DNA of 64,000 nt from Rhodopseudomonas palustris. Lineage in GTDB: Bacteria; Pseudomonadota; Alphaproteobacteria; Rhizobiales; Xanthobacteraceae. Position 1 is the first letter of the stretch, and each line of letters begins with the position of its first letter. Below are positions 1 to 9,577 of the stretch, piece after piece. The position numbers and the translations under genes are program-made. The notes under the pieces were generated by a model. It saw nothing but the letters and a program-made list of their open reading frames with translations. It was not told the origin of the DNA and did not search any database. The stretch lies in the NCBI RefSeq assembly GCF_013415845.1, contig NZ_CP058907.1, forward strand, positions 3,286,001 to 3,350,000, given 5' to 3'.

Positions 1-592
1 GCCCGATCGGATTGCGCGCCCGCGTCGGCTTCAGCCCAAACACGCCGCAGGCGGAGGCCGGAATGCGGATCGAGCCGCCACCGTCGCTGGCATGGGCCAC
101 CGGCAAAATGCGCGCCGCCACCGCGGCCGCAGCGCCGCCCGACGAGCCGCCGGAGGAGTGATCAATATTCCACGGATTGCGGGTCGGCCCGTGCAGCCGC
201 GACTCCGTGGTCGGCATCAGGCCGAATTCCGGGCTGGCGCTCTTGCCGAAAATCGTCACGCCGGCGGCGAGAAACCGCCCCGCCAGCGTGCCGGTGTGGG
301 GCGCAACGAAGTCCTTGTACAGGCTGGCACCGAAGGTGGTGCGCGTGCCGGCGAGCAGATCGAGATCCTTCAATAGAAACGGCACGCCGGTGAACGGCCC
401 CTGCGGCAGGCCGGCTTCGATCTGCTTGCGCGCGTAGTCGTCGTGCCGCACCACCACCGCATTGAGCTTGGGATCGAGCGCATCGGTCCGCGCGATCGCT
501 TCATCGAGCAGTTCGGCAGCGGTGACCTGCTTGCTGCGGACCAGTTCGGCGAGGCCGACGCCGTCGTAATCGCCGTACTCTTTGAACGCCAT
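1..592 (-). CDS. Amidase signature family protein, N-terminal part (cut by window edge)
   Basis: This is the N-terminal part (about 197 residues) of an amidase-signature hydrolase, the family of GatA and aliphatic or aryl amidases that cleave amide bonds with a Ser-cisSer-Lys triad. The start reads [13 protein letters not shown]. The catalytic lysine lies in FLLKDLD, and the glycine/serine loop carrying the other triad residues reads [14 protein letters not shown]. The frame stays open to base 1, so the C-terminus lies outside the window. The ATG at 592 fits the usual family N-terminus. The substrate cannot be told. Family sure, specific function open. Confidence 0.88.
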   Translation of the reverse strand, partial: MAFKEYGDYDGVGLAELVRSKQVTAAELLDEAIARTDALDPKLNAVVVRHDDYARKQIEAGLPQGPFTGVPFLLKDLDLLAGTRTTFGASLYKDFVAPHTGTLAGRFLAAGVTIFGKSASPEFGLMPTTESRLHGPTRNPWNIDHSSGGSSGGAAAAVAARILPVAHASDGGGSIRIPASACGVFGLKPTRARNPIG

Positions 593-645
593 GATGGACC
601 TCTCCCCGAAGTTATTTGGTTATGTTGCAATGATCTTTGAGGCGT

Positions 646-723
646 CATTGCGAGCGAAGCGAAGCAACGAAGCAATCCAGTCTCGGCCTCGCAGCTCTGG
701 ATTGCTTCGCTTCGCTCGCAATG
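646..723. repeat. Inverted repeat (ATTGCGAGCGAAGCGAAGC type)
   Basis: The left arm (646-680) and right arm (697-723) are complementary over about 27 bases, apart from a small insertion in the left arm. They would fold into a long hairpin around a core of CATTGCGAGCGAAGCGAAG. Such intergenic repeats are common in Bradyrhizobiaceae. This one sits between two minus-strand genes and may end transcription of the dehydrogenase's upstream neighbour. Confidence 0.8.
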
Positions 724-757
724 CCGCGCGCTGGCGTGATAAGCGCCGAGCGCCCAA

Positions 758-1747
758 CTAACCGAGCACGTCCTGATTGACGACGTTGATGCGGATCGGG
801 TCGCCGTCGAGCACGCTCAACATGTTGCGGGCGGTCTGCTCGCCCATCCGGTCGAGCGCTTCGCGGGTGACGCCGGCGACGTGCGGCGCGATGATCACGT
901 TGGGCAGATCAAACAACTTGTGGCCGTGCGGCGGCGGCTCCTGCTCGAACACATCGAGCCCGGCGCCGGCGAGCTTGCCCGCGAGCAGCGCGTCGTACAG
1001 CGCCTGCTCGACCACAATGCCGCCGCGCGCGGTGTTGATCAGGTACGCGGTCGGCTTCATCTTCGACAGCCGCGCCGCATCGAACAGCCCGGTGGTCTCA
1101 GGCGTCTTCGGGCAGTGCAGGCTGACGAAATCGGCGTCGGGGAGCGCGGCGTCGAGGTCAGAAACCTGCTTGCAGCCGGCCGCTTCGATCGCCGCTGCGG
1201 GCACGTAAGGGTCGTACACCAGGACGGTCATTTCCATCGCCAGGCAGCGCTTGGCGGTGCGGGTGCCGATGCGGCCGAAGCCGACGATCAGCACTGTCTT
1301 GCCGAACAGATCGAACGGCAGCAGCCCGAGCCGCGTCGCCCAGGCGCCGGTCTTGACCAACGCGTGCAGCTCGGCGCCGCGCTTGGCCAGCGTCAGCATC
1401 ATGAACAGCGCCTGCTCGGCGACCGATGGCGAATTCGCGGTGCCGGCGGTCATCAGCGGCACCTTACGCTTGTTCAGCGCCGGCACATCGATCGCGTCAT
1501 AGCCGACGCCGATCCGCGCCACCACGCGCATCTGCTGCGCCGCATCGAGCTCGCGCTCGCCGAACCGGGTGGCGCCGAGCGCGACGCCATGCACCGGCGC
1601 TTCGGTGCGCAGCAGCGCGTCGAAATCCTCCGCCGAGATCATGTTGGGAAATTCGATCATCTCGATATCGCCGCGTTCGGCGATCAGCGCCCTGCCCCGC
1701 TGCGACAACGATTCCGTCACCAGCAGCTTCTTCGTATTCGACGTCAT
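758..1747 (-). CDS. D-isomer-specific 2-hydroxyacid dehydrogenase
   Basis: A cytoplasmic NAD(P)-dependent dehydrogenase of 329 residues that interconverts 2-hydroxyacids and 2-ketoacids. The Rossmann nucleotide-binding motif GFGRIG is at residues 156-161. The family's catalytic triad is present: Arg241 (NTARGG), Glu270 (DVFEQEPP) and His289 (IAPHVAG). Length matches the phosphoglycerate dehydrogenase/hydroxypyruvate reductase group without an ACT domain. The amidase gene lies downstream on the same strand, separated by a hairpin repeat, so joint transcription is possible but not shown. The exact substrate (glyoxylate, hydroxypyruvate or phosphoglycerate) cannot be decided from sequence. Confidence 0.9.
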   Translation of the reverse strand: MTSNTKKLLVTESLSQRGRALIAERGDIEMIEFPNMISAEDFDALLRTEAPVHGVALGATRFGERELDAAQQMRVVARIGVGYDAIDVPALNKRKVPLMTAGTANSPSVAEQALFMMLTLAKRGAELHALVKTGAWATRLGLLPFDLFGKTVLIVGFGRIGTRTAKRCLAMEMTVLVYDPYVPAAAIEAAGCKQVSDLDAALPDADFVSLHCPKTPETTGLFDAARLSKMKPTAYLINTARGGIVVEQALYDALLAGKLAGAGLDVFEQEPPPHGHKLFDLPNVIIAPHVAGVTREALDRMGEQTARNMLSVLDGDPIRINVVNQDVLG

Positions 1748-1855
1748 ATCGGGCCCCTGGGGTCTTGTTCGTTGTTCGCGCCGCTCGTGAGATGGCGGGC
1801 GATGGTTTTTTGTATCAGGCCGCGCGCGGCGAGGTCCACCGGCAATTGCCGCGCG

Positions 1856-2755
1856 TCACGACCGCGTCGCCAACGCCACGCCGGTCAGCGTCATCACCAG
1901 CGCGGCGATCTGGCCGATCCCGAGCGGCTCGTGCAGCGCAACCGCCGAGGCGACCACGCCGATCACCGGGGTCGCCATGGTGCCGATCGCCGCAACCGAC
2001 GCCGGCAGCCGTTGCAGCGCGGCGAACCAGCAGACATAGGCGATGCAGAACTGGATCACGACCAGATACACCAGCCCGGCCCAACCGAGCGGCGTCAGCA
2101 CCGAGACGTGCGGGATCTCGAACGCGAGCCCGATCACCGCGACCGGAATGCAGCCGAGCCCGATCTGCCACGCCGCGGAGGTGGCACCGGGCAGCGCGAT
2201 CGGAAACCGCTTCAGGAAGATGGTGCCGAGCGCAAAGCCGAGCGCGCCGGTGAGCGCCAGCAGGATGCCGGGCAGCTTCGTCATGCTGGCGGCGAAGCCC
2301 GCCGCGCCCATCAGCGCCGCGATTCCGCCGAACGCCAGCGCCAGCGCCGCGACCCGGCGCAGCGTCAGCCGCTCGCCGAGCAGCGGCCAGGCCAAGAGCG
2401 CGGTCCACACCGGCATGGTGTAGGCGATCACCGCGGTCTCGCCGGCCGGCAGCCACAGCAGCGCCAGCCCCATCACCGCCATCCACAGCGTGACGTTGAA
2501 GAACGCCGAGATCACCAATCGCAACCGCTGGTCGCGCGGCACGGCCAGGCTGTCGCCGCGCAGCGCCGCATAACCGAACAGCGCCAGCGAGCCGGCGATT
2601 CCTGTGAGGCCGCGCAGCGGCAGCGGCGGCCATTGCGCGATCAGATATTTGGTGACCGGCCAGCTCAGGCCCCAGGCCACCGTGGTCACGGTCAGGAACA
2701 CCAGGCCGCCGGACGCAATGCGCCCGCGCGCAGGAATCGGAGAAGGATCGGACAT
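1856..2755 (-). CDS. EamA/DMT-family membrane transporter
   Basis: An inner-membrane protein of 299 residues with about ten hydrophobic segments and the two-fold EamA repeat of the drug/metabolite transporter superfamily, whose members usually export amino acids or metabolites. The open frame continues upstream to 2959, but that extension is arginine-rich and not membrane-like. The start MSDPSPIPARGRIASGG at 2755 places the first hydrophobic helix (LVFLTVTTVAWGLSWPV) where the family has it. The C-terminus ends in LTGVALATRS. Substrate unknown. Confidence 0.88.
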   Translation of the reverse strand: MSDPSPIPARGRIASGGLVFLTVTTVAWGLSWPVTKYLIAQWPPLPLRGLTGIAGSLALFGYAALRGDSLAVPRDQRLRLVISAFFNVTLWMAVMGLALLWLPAGETAVIAYTMPVWTALLAWPLLGERLTLRRVAALALAFGGIAALMGAAGFAASMTKLPGILLALTGALGFALGTIFLKRFPIALPGATSAAWQIGLGCIPVAVIGLAFEIPHVSVLTPLGWAGLVYLVVIQFCIAYVCWFAALQRLPASVAAIGTMATPVIGVVASAVALHEPLGIGQIAALVMTLTGVALATRS

Positions 2756-3051
2756 GGACAACCCGGCAGGAGGAGCGCGCAGAATGCCGGTGTTGGGACC
2801 CCGACGCCACCCGTAATCGGACACCTTTCGGCCGTCTCTCCTGAGTCGGGTTTGGCAAGCCCTTGGAGCGAAAAAATACCTGCCCTGTGAACAGCGGGCG
2901 CAGGCGTGATCCAGCGCCCGCCGCCGACTTTTTCGTCTTTGGAATCTCTGAGGACTCACCGATACTTGACCGGGTCAGGGCGAGCCGCGGCCCCTGTTTT
3001 CCACCCTAATCCACCACATTTAGTATTTGATTCAGGAACCCGCACTATTGC

Positions 3052-3080
3052 TTGACGGGTCGGACGGAGTCGGCCTAGCT
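3052..3080 (+). promoter_or_regulatory. Candidate sigma-70-type promoter and leader of nrdJ
   Basis: TTGACG (3052-3057) and CTAGCT (3075-3080) are separated by exactly 17 bases on the nrdJ strand. If used, transcription starts near 3087 and leaves a leader of about 330 nt before the ATG at 3420. Just upstream are two AT-rich motifs, CACATTTAGTATTTG (about 3015-3029) and CACTATTGCTTGA (about 3043-3055). They partly resemble tandem NrdR boxes about 30 bp apart, a weak match. The rest of the 2756-3419 interval shows no convincing gene or known riboswitch. Confidence 0.35.
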
Positions 3081-3419
3081 TCAGGGCCGTCCAGCGAGGG
3101 AGTGTTTTGTCCCGCCGGACGTTTCCCAGAAGGGTCCAGACCGACCACCTCCGACGGCCACAGCGGCAGCGGGGCGAGGCGTCGTCTGCTCCTAAATCGA
3201 CCGTTGGGGCGCATTCCGACGGGCCGGCAAAACGGCTCGCAAAGCGACATGGGGCGTTATGTTGGGTGGAGTGCCCGGCTGCAAAAATGCGGCCGTCGCC
3301 TCTGCCCGCGAAAACAGATGGAGCCGGGTCACGGCTCGCCGGGCGAACAAGGTTCGTCCATCTAGCAACTTCCTGGGCCACCCACGGCGGGGGTTCGGGC
3401 GACTTGAACGGGGCACGAG

Positions 3420-6400
3420 ATGAAGATCGAACGGCGCTACACCAAGGACGGCCAGTCTCCTTACGCGGACATCGCGTTCAGGCTGACGACCAGCGAGATT
3501 CGCAATCCGGACGGATCGGTGGTGTTCCGCCTCGAGAATGTCGAGGTGCCGGAGTTCTGGTCGCAGGTCGCCTCCGACGTGCTGGCGCAGAAGTATTTCC
3601 GCAAGGCCGGCGTCGCCGCGCGCCTGAAGAAGGTCGAGGAAGAGAGCGTGCCGTCGTGGCTGTGGCGCTCGGTCGCCGACACCGACGCCCTCACCGCCCT
3701 GCCCGAGAGCGAGCGTTACACGTCTGAGCATTCCGCCAAGCAGGTATTCGATCGCCTCGCCGGCTGCTGGACCTATTGGGGCTGGAAGGGCAGCTACTTC
3801 TCGAGCGAAGACGACGCCCGCGCGTTCTTCGACGAGCTGCGCTACATGCTGGCGATGCAGATGGTGGCGCCGAACTCGCCGCAGTGGTTCAACACCGGCC
3901 TGCATTGGGCCTACGGCGTCGACGGCCCCGGCCAGGGCCACTACTACGTCGATTACAAGACCGGCAAGCTGACCAAGTCGAAGTCGGCCTACGAGCATCC
4001 GCAGCCGCACGCCTGCTTCATCCAGGGCATCGAGGACGACCTCGTCAACGACGGCGGCATCATGGACCTGTGGGTCCGCGAGGCGCGGCTGTTCAAATAC
4101 GGCTCCGGCACCGGCTCCAACTTCTCGCGGCTGCGCGGTGAAGGCGAACGCCTCTCGGGCGGTGGCAAGTCGTCGGGCCTGATGAGCTTCCTGAAGATCG
4201 GCGACCGCGCCGCCGGCGCGATCAAGTCGGGCGGCACCACCCGCCGCGCCGCCAAGATGGTGGTGGTCGACGTCGATCACCCGGACATCGAGGCCTACAT
4301 CGACTGGAAGGTGAAGGAGGAGCAGAAGGTCGCCGCTCTCGTCACCGGCTCCAAGGTCAACCAGAAGCACCTCAAGGCGATCCTGAAGGCCTGCGTCAAC
4401 TGCCAGGGCTCGGGCGACGACTGCTTCGATCCGGAGAAGAACCCGGCGCTGCGCCGCGAGGTCAAGCTGGCGCGCCGCGCGCTGGTGACCGACGCGATGA
4501 TCAAGCGCGTCATCCAGTTCGCCAAGCAGGGCTACAAGGAGATCGACTTCCCGATCTACGATACCGACTGGGATAGCGAGGCCTACCTCACCGTCGCCGG
4601 CCAGAACTCCAACAACTCGGTGTCGCTGAAGGACGACTTCCTCCGCGCGGTCGAGACCGACGGCGACTGGCACCTCACCGCCCGCACCAACAAGAAGGTG
4701 GTGAAGACGCTGAAGGCCCGCGACCTGTGGGAGAAGATCGGCACCGCGGCCTGGGCCAGCGCCGATCCCGGCCTGCACTTCAACACCACGATGAACGACT
4801 GGCACACCTGCAAGGCGTCCGGCGACATCCGCGCGTCCAATCCGTGCTCGGAATACATGTTCCTGGACGACACCGCCTGCAACCTCGCCTCGGCGAACCT
4901 GCTGGCGTTCTACGACGTCGGCGCCAACCGCTTCGACCTCGATGCCTACGAGCATCTGTGCCGGCTGTGGACCGTGGTGCTCGAAGTCTCGGTGCTGATG
5001 GCGCAGTTCCCGTCCAAGCAGATCGCCGAGCTGTCTTACGAATTCCGCACCCTCGGCCTCGGCTTCGCCAATATCGGCGGCCTGCTGATGACCATGGGTC
5101 TGTCGTACGACTCCAAGGAAGGCCGCGCGCTGTGCGGCGCGCTGTCGGCGATCATGACCGGCACCGCCTACGCGACCTCGGCCGAGATGGCCGCCAAGCT
5201 CGGCGCCTTCCCCGGCTACAAGAAGAACGCCGACCATATGCTGCGGGTGATCCGCAATCACCGCCGCGCCGCGCACGGCGAGAGCCGCGTCTATGAGGCG
5301 CTGTCGGTCAACCCGGTGCCGCTCGACCACACCAACTGCCCGATCCCGGACGCCGTCGCCCACGCCAAGGCGGCCTGGGACAAGGCGCTCGAACTCGGCG
5401 AGCAGCACGGCTACCGCAACGCACAGGTCACCGTGATCGCCCCGACCGGCACTATCGGCCTCGTCATGGACTGCGACACCACCGGCATCGAGCCCGACTT
5501 CGCGCTGGTGAAGTTCAAGAAGCTGGCCGGCGGCGGCTACTTCAAGATTATCAACCGCGCGGTGCCCGCCGCGCTGCGCGTGCTCGGCTATCCGGAGCAC
5601 CAGATCCAGGAGATCGAAGCCTACGCCGTCGGCCACGGCTCGCTCTCCAACGCACCGGCCATCAATGCCTCGACCCTGAAGGCCAAGGGCTTCACCGATG
5701 AAGCTTTGGCCAAGGTCGAAAAGGCGCTGCCGACCGCGTTCGACATCAAGTTCGCGTTCAACAAGTGGACGTTCGGCGAGGACTTCCTGAAGGACGTCCT
5801 CAAGATCGAAGCCGAGCAGATCGCGCAGCCGAATTTCGACCTGCTCACCGCGCTCGGCTTCACCAAGCGCGAGATCGAGGCCGCCAACATCCACATCTGC
5901 GGCGCGATGACGGTCGAAGGTGCCCCGCATCTGAAGCCCGAGCACTACGCGGTGTTCGATTGCGCCAATCCCTGCGGCAAGATCGGCAAGCGCTATCTGT
6001 CGGTCGAGAGCCACATCCGGATGATGGCCGCGGCGCAGCCGTTCATCTCGGGTGCGATCAGCAAGACCATCAACATGCCGAACGACGCCACGGTGGAGGA
6101 CTGCAAGTCCGCCTACATGCTGTCGTGGAAGCTGGCGCTGAAGGCCAACGCGCTGTACCGCGACGGCTCCAAGCTGTCGCAGCCGCTGAATTCGCAGCTG
6201 ATCGCGGACGACGACGAGGACGAGGACATCGATACCTTCCTCGACAAGCCGATGGCCGCGCGCGCCACGCACATCTCCGAGAAGGTGGTGGAGCGGCTGG
6301 TCGAGCGCATCGTGGTGATGCGCGAACGCGAGAAGATGCCGGATCGCCGCAAGGGCTACACCCAGAAGGCGGTGGTCGGCGGCCATAAAGTGTACTTGCG

Positions 6401-7193
6401 CACCGGCGAATACGATGACGGCCGCCTCGGCGAGATCTTCATCGACATGCACAAGGAAGGCGCGGCGCTGCGCTCCTTCATCAACAACTTCGCGATCGCG
6501 GTCTCGCTCGGCCTGCAATACGGCGTGCCGCTCGAAGAATATGTCGACGCCTTCACCTTCACCCGGTTCGAGCCGGCCGGCCCCGTCCAGGGCAACGACT
6601 CGATCAAGTACGCCACCTCGATCCTCGACTACGTGTTCCGCGAGCTGGCGGTGAGCTACATGGGCCGGTTCGACCTCGCCCATGTCGACCCGACCGAGAC
6701 CGGCTTCGACGCCATCGGCAAGGGCGTCGACGAAGGCAAGGTGCCGGATGGCGGCGTGATCGCGGGCCCGGCGTCGGCGACCAAGTACCTGTCCAAGGGC
6801 CTGACCCGGTCGCGCACCGACAATCTGGTGGTGATGCGCAGCACCCCCGCCCACCCGGCGGACACCACACCGCGCAACGCCCCGTCGGGCGCCGCGCCGA
6901 CCGTCACCGCGCTGGCCTCCTCCCGCGTCGGCGACGCCCTCGAAGGCGCCACCGCCTTGAAGCAGGAAGTGCAGACCGATCTGTCGCCGACCGAAAAGCT
7001 GGAAGCGCTGCAGTGGAGCAAAGCCACCACCGCCGCGACCCAGCCCGCCCCGAGCAAAGCCGAACGCCGCGCCGAAGCCAAAGCCAAAGGCTACGAAGGC
7101 GAGATGTGCTCGGAGTGCGGGAATTTCACGTTGGTGCGGAACGGGACTTGTATGAAGTGTGATACGTGCGGCTCGACGACGGGGTGCAGCTAA
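3420..7193 (+). CDS. nrdJ: Adenosylcobalamin-dependent (class II) ribonucleoside-diphosphate reductase
   Basis: A large (1257-residue) vitamin B12-dependent ribonucleotide reductase that makes deoxyribonucleotides without needing oxygen, suiting an organism that lives both aerobically and anaerobically. The active-site signature NPCSE is at residues 474-478, with the substrate-pocket segment IAPTGTIGL further on. The C-terminus is a cysteine-rich zinc-ribbon tail ([13 protein letters not shown], then a final CS) of the kind that re-reduces the active site in long NrdJ proteins. The ATG at 3420 is preceded by GGGGCACGAG. It is transcribed alone, from a long leader. The long minus-strand ORF opposite it is a shadow. 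Confidence 0.97.
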   Translation: MKIERRYTKDGQSPYADIAFRLTTSEIRNPDGSVVFRLENVEVPEFWSQVASDVLAQKYFRKAGVAARLKKVEEESVPSWLWRSVADTDALTALPESERYTSEHSAKQVFDRLAGCWTYWGWKGSYFSSEDDARAFFDELRYMLAMQMVAPNSPQWFNTGLHWAYGVDGPGQGHYYVDYKTGKLTKSKSAYEHPQPHACFIQGIEDDLVNDGGIMDLWVREARLFKYGSGTGSNFSRLRGEGERLSGGGKSSGLMSFLKIGDRAAGAIKSGGTTRRAAKMVVVDVDHPDIEAYIDWKVKEEQKVAALVTGSKVNQKHLKAILKACVNCQGSGDDCFDPEKNPALRREVKLARRALVTDAMIKRVIQFAKQGYKEIDFPIYDTDWDSEAYLTVAGQNSNNSVSLKDDFLRAVETDGDWHLTARTNKKVVKTLKARDLWEKIGTAAWASADPGLHFNTTMNDWHTCKASGDIRASNPCSEYMFLDDTACNLASANLLAFYDVGANRFDLDAYEHLCRLWTVVLEVSVLMAQFPSKQIAELSYEFRTLGLGFANIGGLLMTMGLSYDSKEGRALCGALSAIMTGTAYATSAEMAAKLGAFPGYKKNADHMLRVIRNHRRAAHGESRVYEALSVNPVPLDHTNCPIPDAVAHAKAAWDKALELGEQHGYRNAQVTVIAPTGTIGLVMDCDTTGIEPDFALVKFKKLAGGGYFKIINRAVPAALRVLGYPEHQIQEIEAYAVGHGSLSNAPAINASTLKAKGFTDEALAKVEKALPTAFDIKFAFNKWTFGEDFLKDVLKIEAEQIAQPNFDLLTALGFTKREIEAANIHICGAMTVEGAPHLKPEHYAVFDCANPCGKIGKRYLSVESHIRMMAAAQPFISGAISKTINMPNDATVEDCKSAYMLSWKLALKANALYRDGSKLSQPLNSQLIADDDEDEDIDTFLDKPMAARATHISEKVVERLVERIVVMREREKMPDRRKGYTQKAVVGGHKVYLRTGEYDDGRLGEIFIDMHKEGAALRSFINNFAIAVSLGLQYGVPLEEYVDAFTFTRFEPAGPVQGNDSIKYATSILDYVFRELAVSYMGRFDLAHVDPTETGFDAIGKGVDEGKVPDGGVIAGPASATKYLSKGLTRSRTDNLVVMRSTPAHPADTTPRNAPSGAAPTVTALASSRVGDALEGATALKQEVQTDLSPTEKLEALQWSKATTAATQPAPSKAERRAEAKAKGYEGEMCSECGNFTLVRNGTCMKCDTCGSTTGCS

Positions 7194-7290
7194 CTAACTA
7201 CTCCAACAGTTTCGGGGCGGCGAGCAATCGCCGCCCTTGGCACAGAAGAACAAACCACGAACTACCCAATTACCAACTTGGAGAATGACC

Positions 7291-7464
7291 ATGGCTACAA
7301 ATCCTCCCCAAGGCGACGGTCATCGCAACGGCGCGGTGAGAGACCGCTCGCAGACGTACAACACCAAGACCGAGACCTGGGTAAAACGCGATAGCGAGAC
7401 GGGCCGGTTCATGGACGTGAGGTCCGACGGAAAACCGTTCAAGGGCGTCCAAAAGGAAGATTAG
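7291..7464 (+). CDS. Small conserved hydrophilic protein, 57 aa
   Basis: The peptide starts MATNPPQGDGHRNGAVRDRS and ends DGKPFKGVQKED. GGAG at 7279-7282 lies eight bases before the ATG at 7291, which favours this start over the ATG at 7285. It is charged, has no membrane segment, and contains the pattern NTKTETWVKRDSETGRFMDV. I recall similar short proteins near mobile or defence loci in many proteobacteria, but I have no function for it. It lies at the nrdJ edge of the accessory patch, between nrdJ and a pair of REP-like hairpins that precede the ParA-SIR2-methyltransferase operon. Codon use looks intermediate between nrdJ and the island. Confidence 0.7.
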   Translation: MATNPPQGDGHRNGAVRDRSQTYNTKTETWVKRDSETGRFMDVRSDGKPFKGVQKED

Positions 7465-7480
7465 CGTCAGCAAACGTCGT

Positions 7481-7550
7481 CCGCATGAGCGCAGCGACAT
7501 GCGGGGCTGGGCCTTCAACCTGGTCCCGCATATCGCTCCGATCATGCGGG
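7481..7550. repeat. Pair of REP-like hairpins
   Basis: CCGCATG (7481-7487) pairs with CATGCGG (7498-7504) around GAGCGCAGCGA. CCCGCAT (7525-7531) pairs with ATGCGGG (7544-7550). The two hairpins point in opposite directions, the usual layout of REP doublets in this group. They mark the left edge of the lower-GC operon that begins at 7650. Confidence 0.7.
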
Positions 7551-7649
7551 CTAAACACTAAATTGCAGTATGTGAAGCTCGTCGAATGTCAGCGCATGGC
7601 CAGCCGGCAGGAATCATTTTAGAGTTGCACAATTGGGGATCAATTAGCG

Positions 7650-8708
7650 ATGCCGTTTTTTGGAAGCCTTTGCTTTTTCAATAATAAAGGGGGCGTCGGC
7701 AAAACGACCCTAGCTTGCAATGTAGCTTCGTACATCGCGGAAACTCAAGAACTGCGGGTCCTCGTCGTCGATGCCGACCCCCAGTGCAACGCGACCCAAT
7801 TAATCCTACCGAACGACACCACGGAACAATTGTACGCGACGCCCGCAGGGCACCAGGACATCGACAGTCTCAAGCAAGTGTTACAGCCGCTCATCGCGGG
7901 CGATGCTTCTCTGAGGAAAGACCACAAGATTGCGGGCCCCTCCACGAACCGCTTCGGTACATTTATCCTGCCAGGACATCCGGACATCGCGATCCTGGAG
8001 GACACTCTCAGCAGCAATTGGTCTAGCTTTCTCGGCGAGTCTCTAGGCGGTGCACGCGTTTCGAACTGGAACACCCAGCTCTTGGCGCAGCTTCGTCCGA
8101 ATTACGACCTCATCATCTACGATGTCGGCCCGAGCCTTGGGGCGCTAAACAGATCGATACTGATTGGAGTGGACTATTTCCTCGCCCCGATGGGATGCGA
8201 CATCTTTAGCCTCATCGGTATCGACAACATCGCTAAGTGGATCACTCAGTGGCAGGACAACTACGATCACGCCTACAATCGAATGGCTTCGAAGGGCAAC
8301 TCTCTAGAGGAGTATGAAGGGCAAATAAGAAAAACTTCAAACGTGATGTCTCGCTTTGTCGGGTACACGGTACAGCAGTACATCACGAAGACCATTAGAG
8401 ATGAAAAGCGGGCCACCGGCGCTTACGAAAAGATCCTCGAAAAGATCCCGAGCCAAATCGCTCAAAGCTTGGGCCCTTTTAAGGCGCCAAGACTCCAGCT
8501 TGACGAGGTCCATCTCGGTGACGTCCCACACATGTATAGCTTGGTCCCACTGGCACAAACCAATCATACACCGATCCACAAGCTCACCGGAGGCGAAGGC
8601 CTGTCTGGCGGGCAATATCAGCAGCAGAGGCAATACAAGACTTTCATCGCCGATTTGAGCGACGCCCTGATGCGCAATCTACGTGAAAACGCGGAGGCGC
8701 TCAGATGA
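7650..8708 (+). CDS. ParA/MinD-type P-loop ATPase, first gene of a three-gene accessory operon
   Basis: A 352-residue ATPase of the ParA/AAA_31 class. The deviant Walker A motif KGGVGKTT is at residues 13-20, DADPQCN at 41-47, and the Walker B-like segment DLIIYDVGPSLG at 153-164. The C-terminal half is not a standard partition extension. It includes a tyrosine-rich stretch (QWQDNYDHAYNRM) and a glutamine-rich tail near GGQYQQQRQYK. GGGG lies 11 bases upstream of the ATG. The stop overlaps the next start by four bases, so the gene is translationally coupled to a SIR2 protein rather than to parB. No parS site or replication gene is near, which argues against plasmid partition. A role in a defence complex is inference. 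Confidence 0.9.
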   Translation: MPFFGSLCFFNNKGGVGKTTLACNVASYIAETQELRVLVVDADPQCNATQLILPNDTTEQLYATPAGHQDIDSLKQVLQPLIAGDASLRKDHKIAGPSTNRFGTFILPGHPDIAILEDTLSSNWSSFLGESLGGARVSNWNTQLLAQLRPNYDLIIYDVGPSLGALNRSILIGVDYFLAPMGCDIFSLIGIDNIAKWITQWQDNYDHAYNRMASKGNSLEEYEGQIRKTSNVMSRFVGYTVQQYITKTIRDEKRATGAYEKILEKIPSQIAQSLGPFKAPRLQLDEVHLGDVPHMYSLVPLAQTNHTPIHKLTGGEGLSGGQYQQQRQYKTFIADLSDALMRNLRENAEALR

Positions 8709-9577
8709 TTGACTGGCCGGTTGATCTGATTGAAGACATCGCAGCGAGGCGGTCCGTTCTATTTCTCGGAGCGGGCGTCTCTCGCAACGCCAAGAACGCG
8801 TCCGGGGTGCATCCGAGGGAATGGGGCGACTATCTTACTCACCTGGCGTCCTTGGTTGGCGACGCTGCACAGCGCGAAGAAATACTGACCTGCATTAAAG
8901 ACGGCGATCTTTTGACAGCCTGCGAACTTGCGAAGGATCATCTTTCCGCACCCATCTTTAAAACAGAGCTAGTGCAGGAATATGCGGGAAATAGGTATCT
9001 GCCAGCGCAGATACATGACGATTTAAGCCAGATCGACTCGCGGATAGTCATGACGACGAACTTCGACAAGCTCTACGAGGTTCGCGCCAACGTCCTGCAG
9101 AACCACACCGTGCTTATAAAGAACTACTACGACCCCGACTTTGCCGACGTATTTCGTCGGCGGGACCGCGTGGTACTTAAGGCCCATGGAAGCATCGACT
9201 CGGCAGAGCGAACGATATTCACCAGAAGCCAGTACGCGGAAGCGAGACGGGATCACGCACACTTTTATCAGGCGCTGCGGGGGCTATTTCTAACGCATAC
9301 CTTCCTTTTTCTCGGTGCATCCCTGCGCGACCCAGACATCCAGCTTCTGCTTGAAGACAACGCCTACCGGTTCGAGGGCAATCGCCCCCATTATATTGCA
9401 ATGCCAAAAGATTCCGCCCGGAGCGGGCTCATTCGCGTGATGGAGAAGACGATGAACCTGAAGGCGCTGTTGTACGATCCGGCTAACGACCATAAAGAGT
9501 TGGCGGATTCAGTCACGGCGCTGGTGCCCCTCGTCGAGGCTGCACGAGTGAACATGGCGGCGACGGCAGGATGGTAA
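8705..9577 (+). CDS. SIR2-domain protein (predicted NAD-binding or NADase), second gene of the operon
   Basis: A 290-residue single-domain SIR2 protein. GAGVS at residues 22-26 is the NAD-binding loop, TTNFD at 117-121 carries the conserved Asn and Asp, His161 in LKAHGS matches the catalytic histidine, and FLGASLRDPD (202-211) is the usual closing motif. There is no zinc-binding cysteine cluster like that of protein-deacetylating sirtuins. In bacterial defence systems such as Thoeris ThsA, DSR and SIR2-Argonaute, SIR2 domains of this kind degrade NAD to abort infection. Here that activity is predicted, not shown. The gene overlaps the ATPase stop by four bases and the methyltransferase start by seven, so the three are almost certainly co-translated. 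Confidence 0.9.
   Translation: MIDWPVDLIEDIAARRSVLFLGAGVSRNAKNASGVHPREWGDYLTHLASLVGDAAQREEILTCIKDGDLLTACELAKDHLSAPIFKTELVQEYAGNRYLPAQIHDDLSQIDSRIVMTTNFDKLYEVRANVLQNHTVLIKNYYDPDFADVFRRRDRVVLKAHGSIDSAERTIFTRSQYAEARRDHAHFYQALRGLFLTHTFLFLGASLRDPDIQLLLEDNAYRFEGNRPHYIAMPKDSARSGLIRVMEKTMNLKALLYDPANDHKELADSVTALVPLVEAARVNMAATAGW

Noticed and set aside
881..2890. 669-codon plus-strand frame
   Set aside because: It runs opposite the dehydrogenase and EamA genes and has Arg/Gln/His-rich shadow composition.
3080..3419. Cobalamin riboswitch in the nrdJ leader
   Set aside because: The leader is long enough and has a GCCAC string near 3160, but the expected B12-box pattern (GCCACTG with AGTCAGGAGACC-like and GGGAA elements) is not present.
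3192..6854. 1220-codon open frame on the minus strand opposite nrdJ
   Set aside because: Antisense shadow of nrdJ. The product is His/Arg/Gly-rich without any domain, and nrdJ on the plus strand has full family motifs.
7650..8708. Chromosome or plasmid partition (parA) reading of the ATPase
   Set aside because: There is no parB, no parS-like repeats and no replication gene; the gene is coupled to SIR2 and methyltransferase genes instead.
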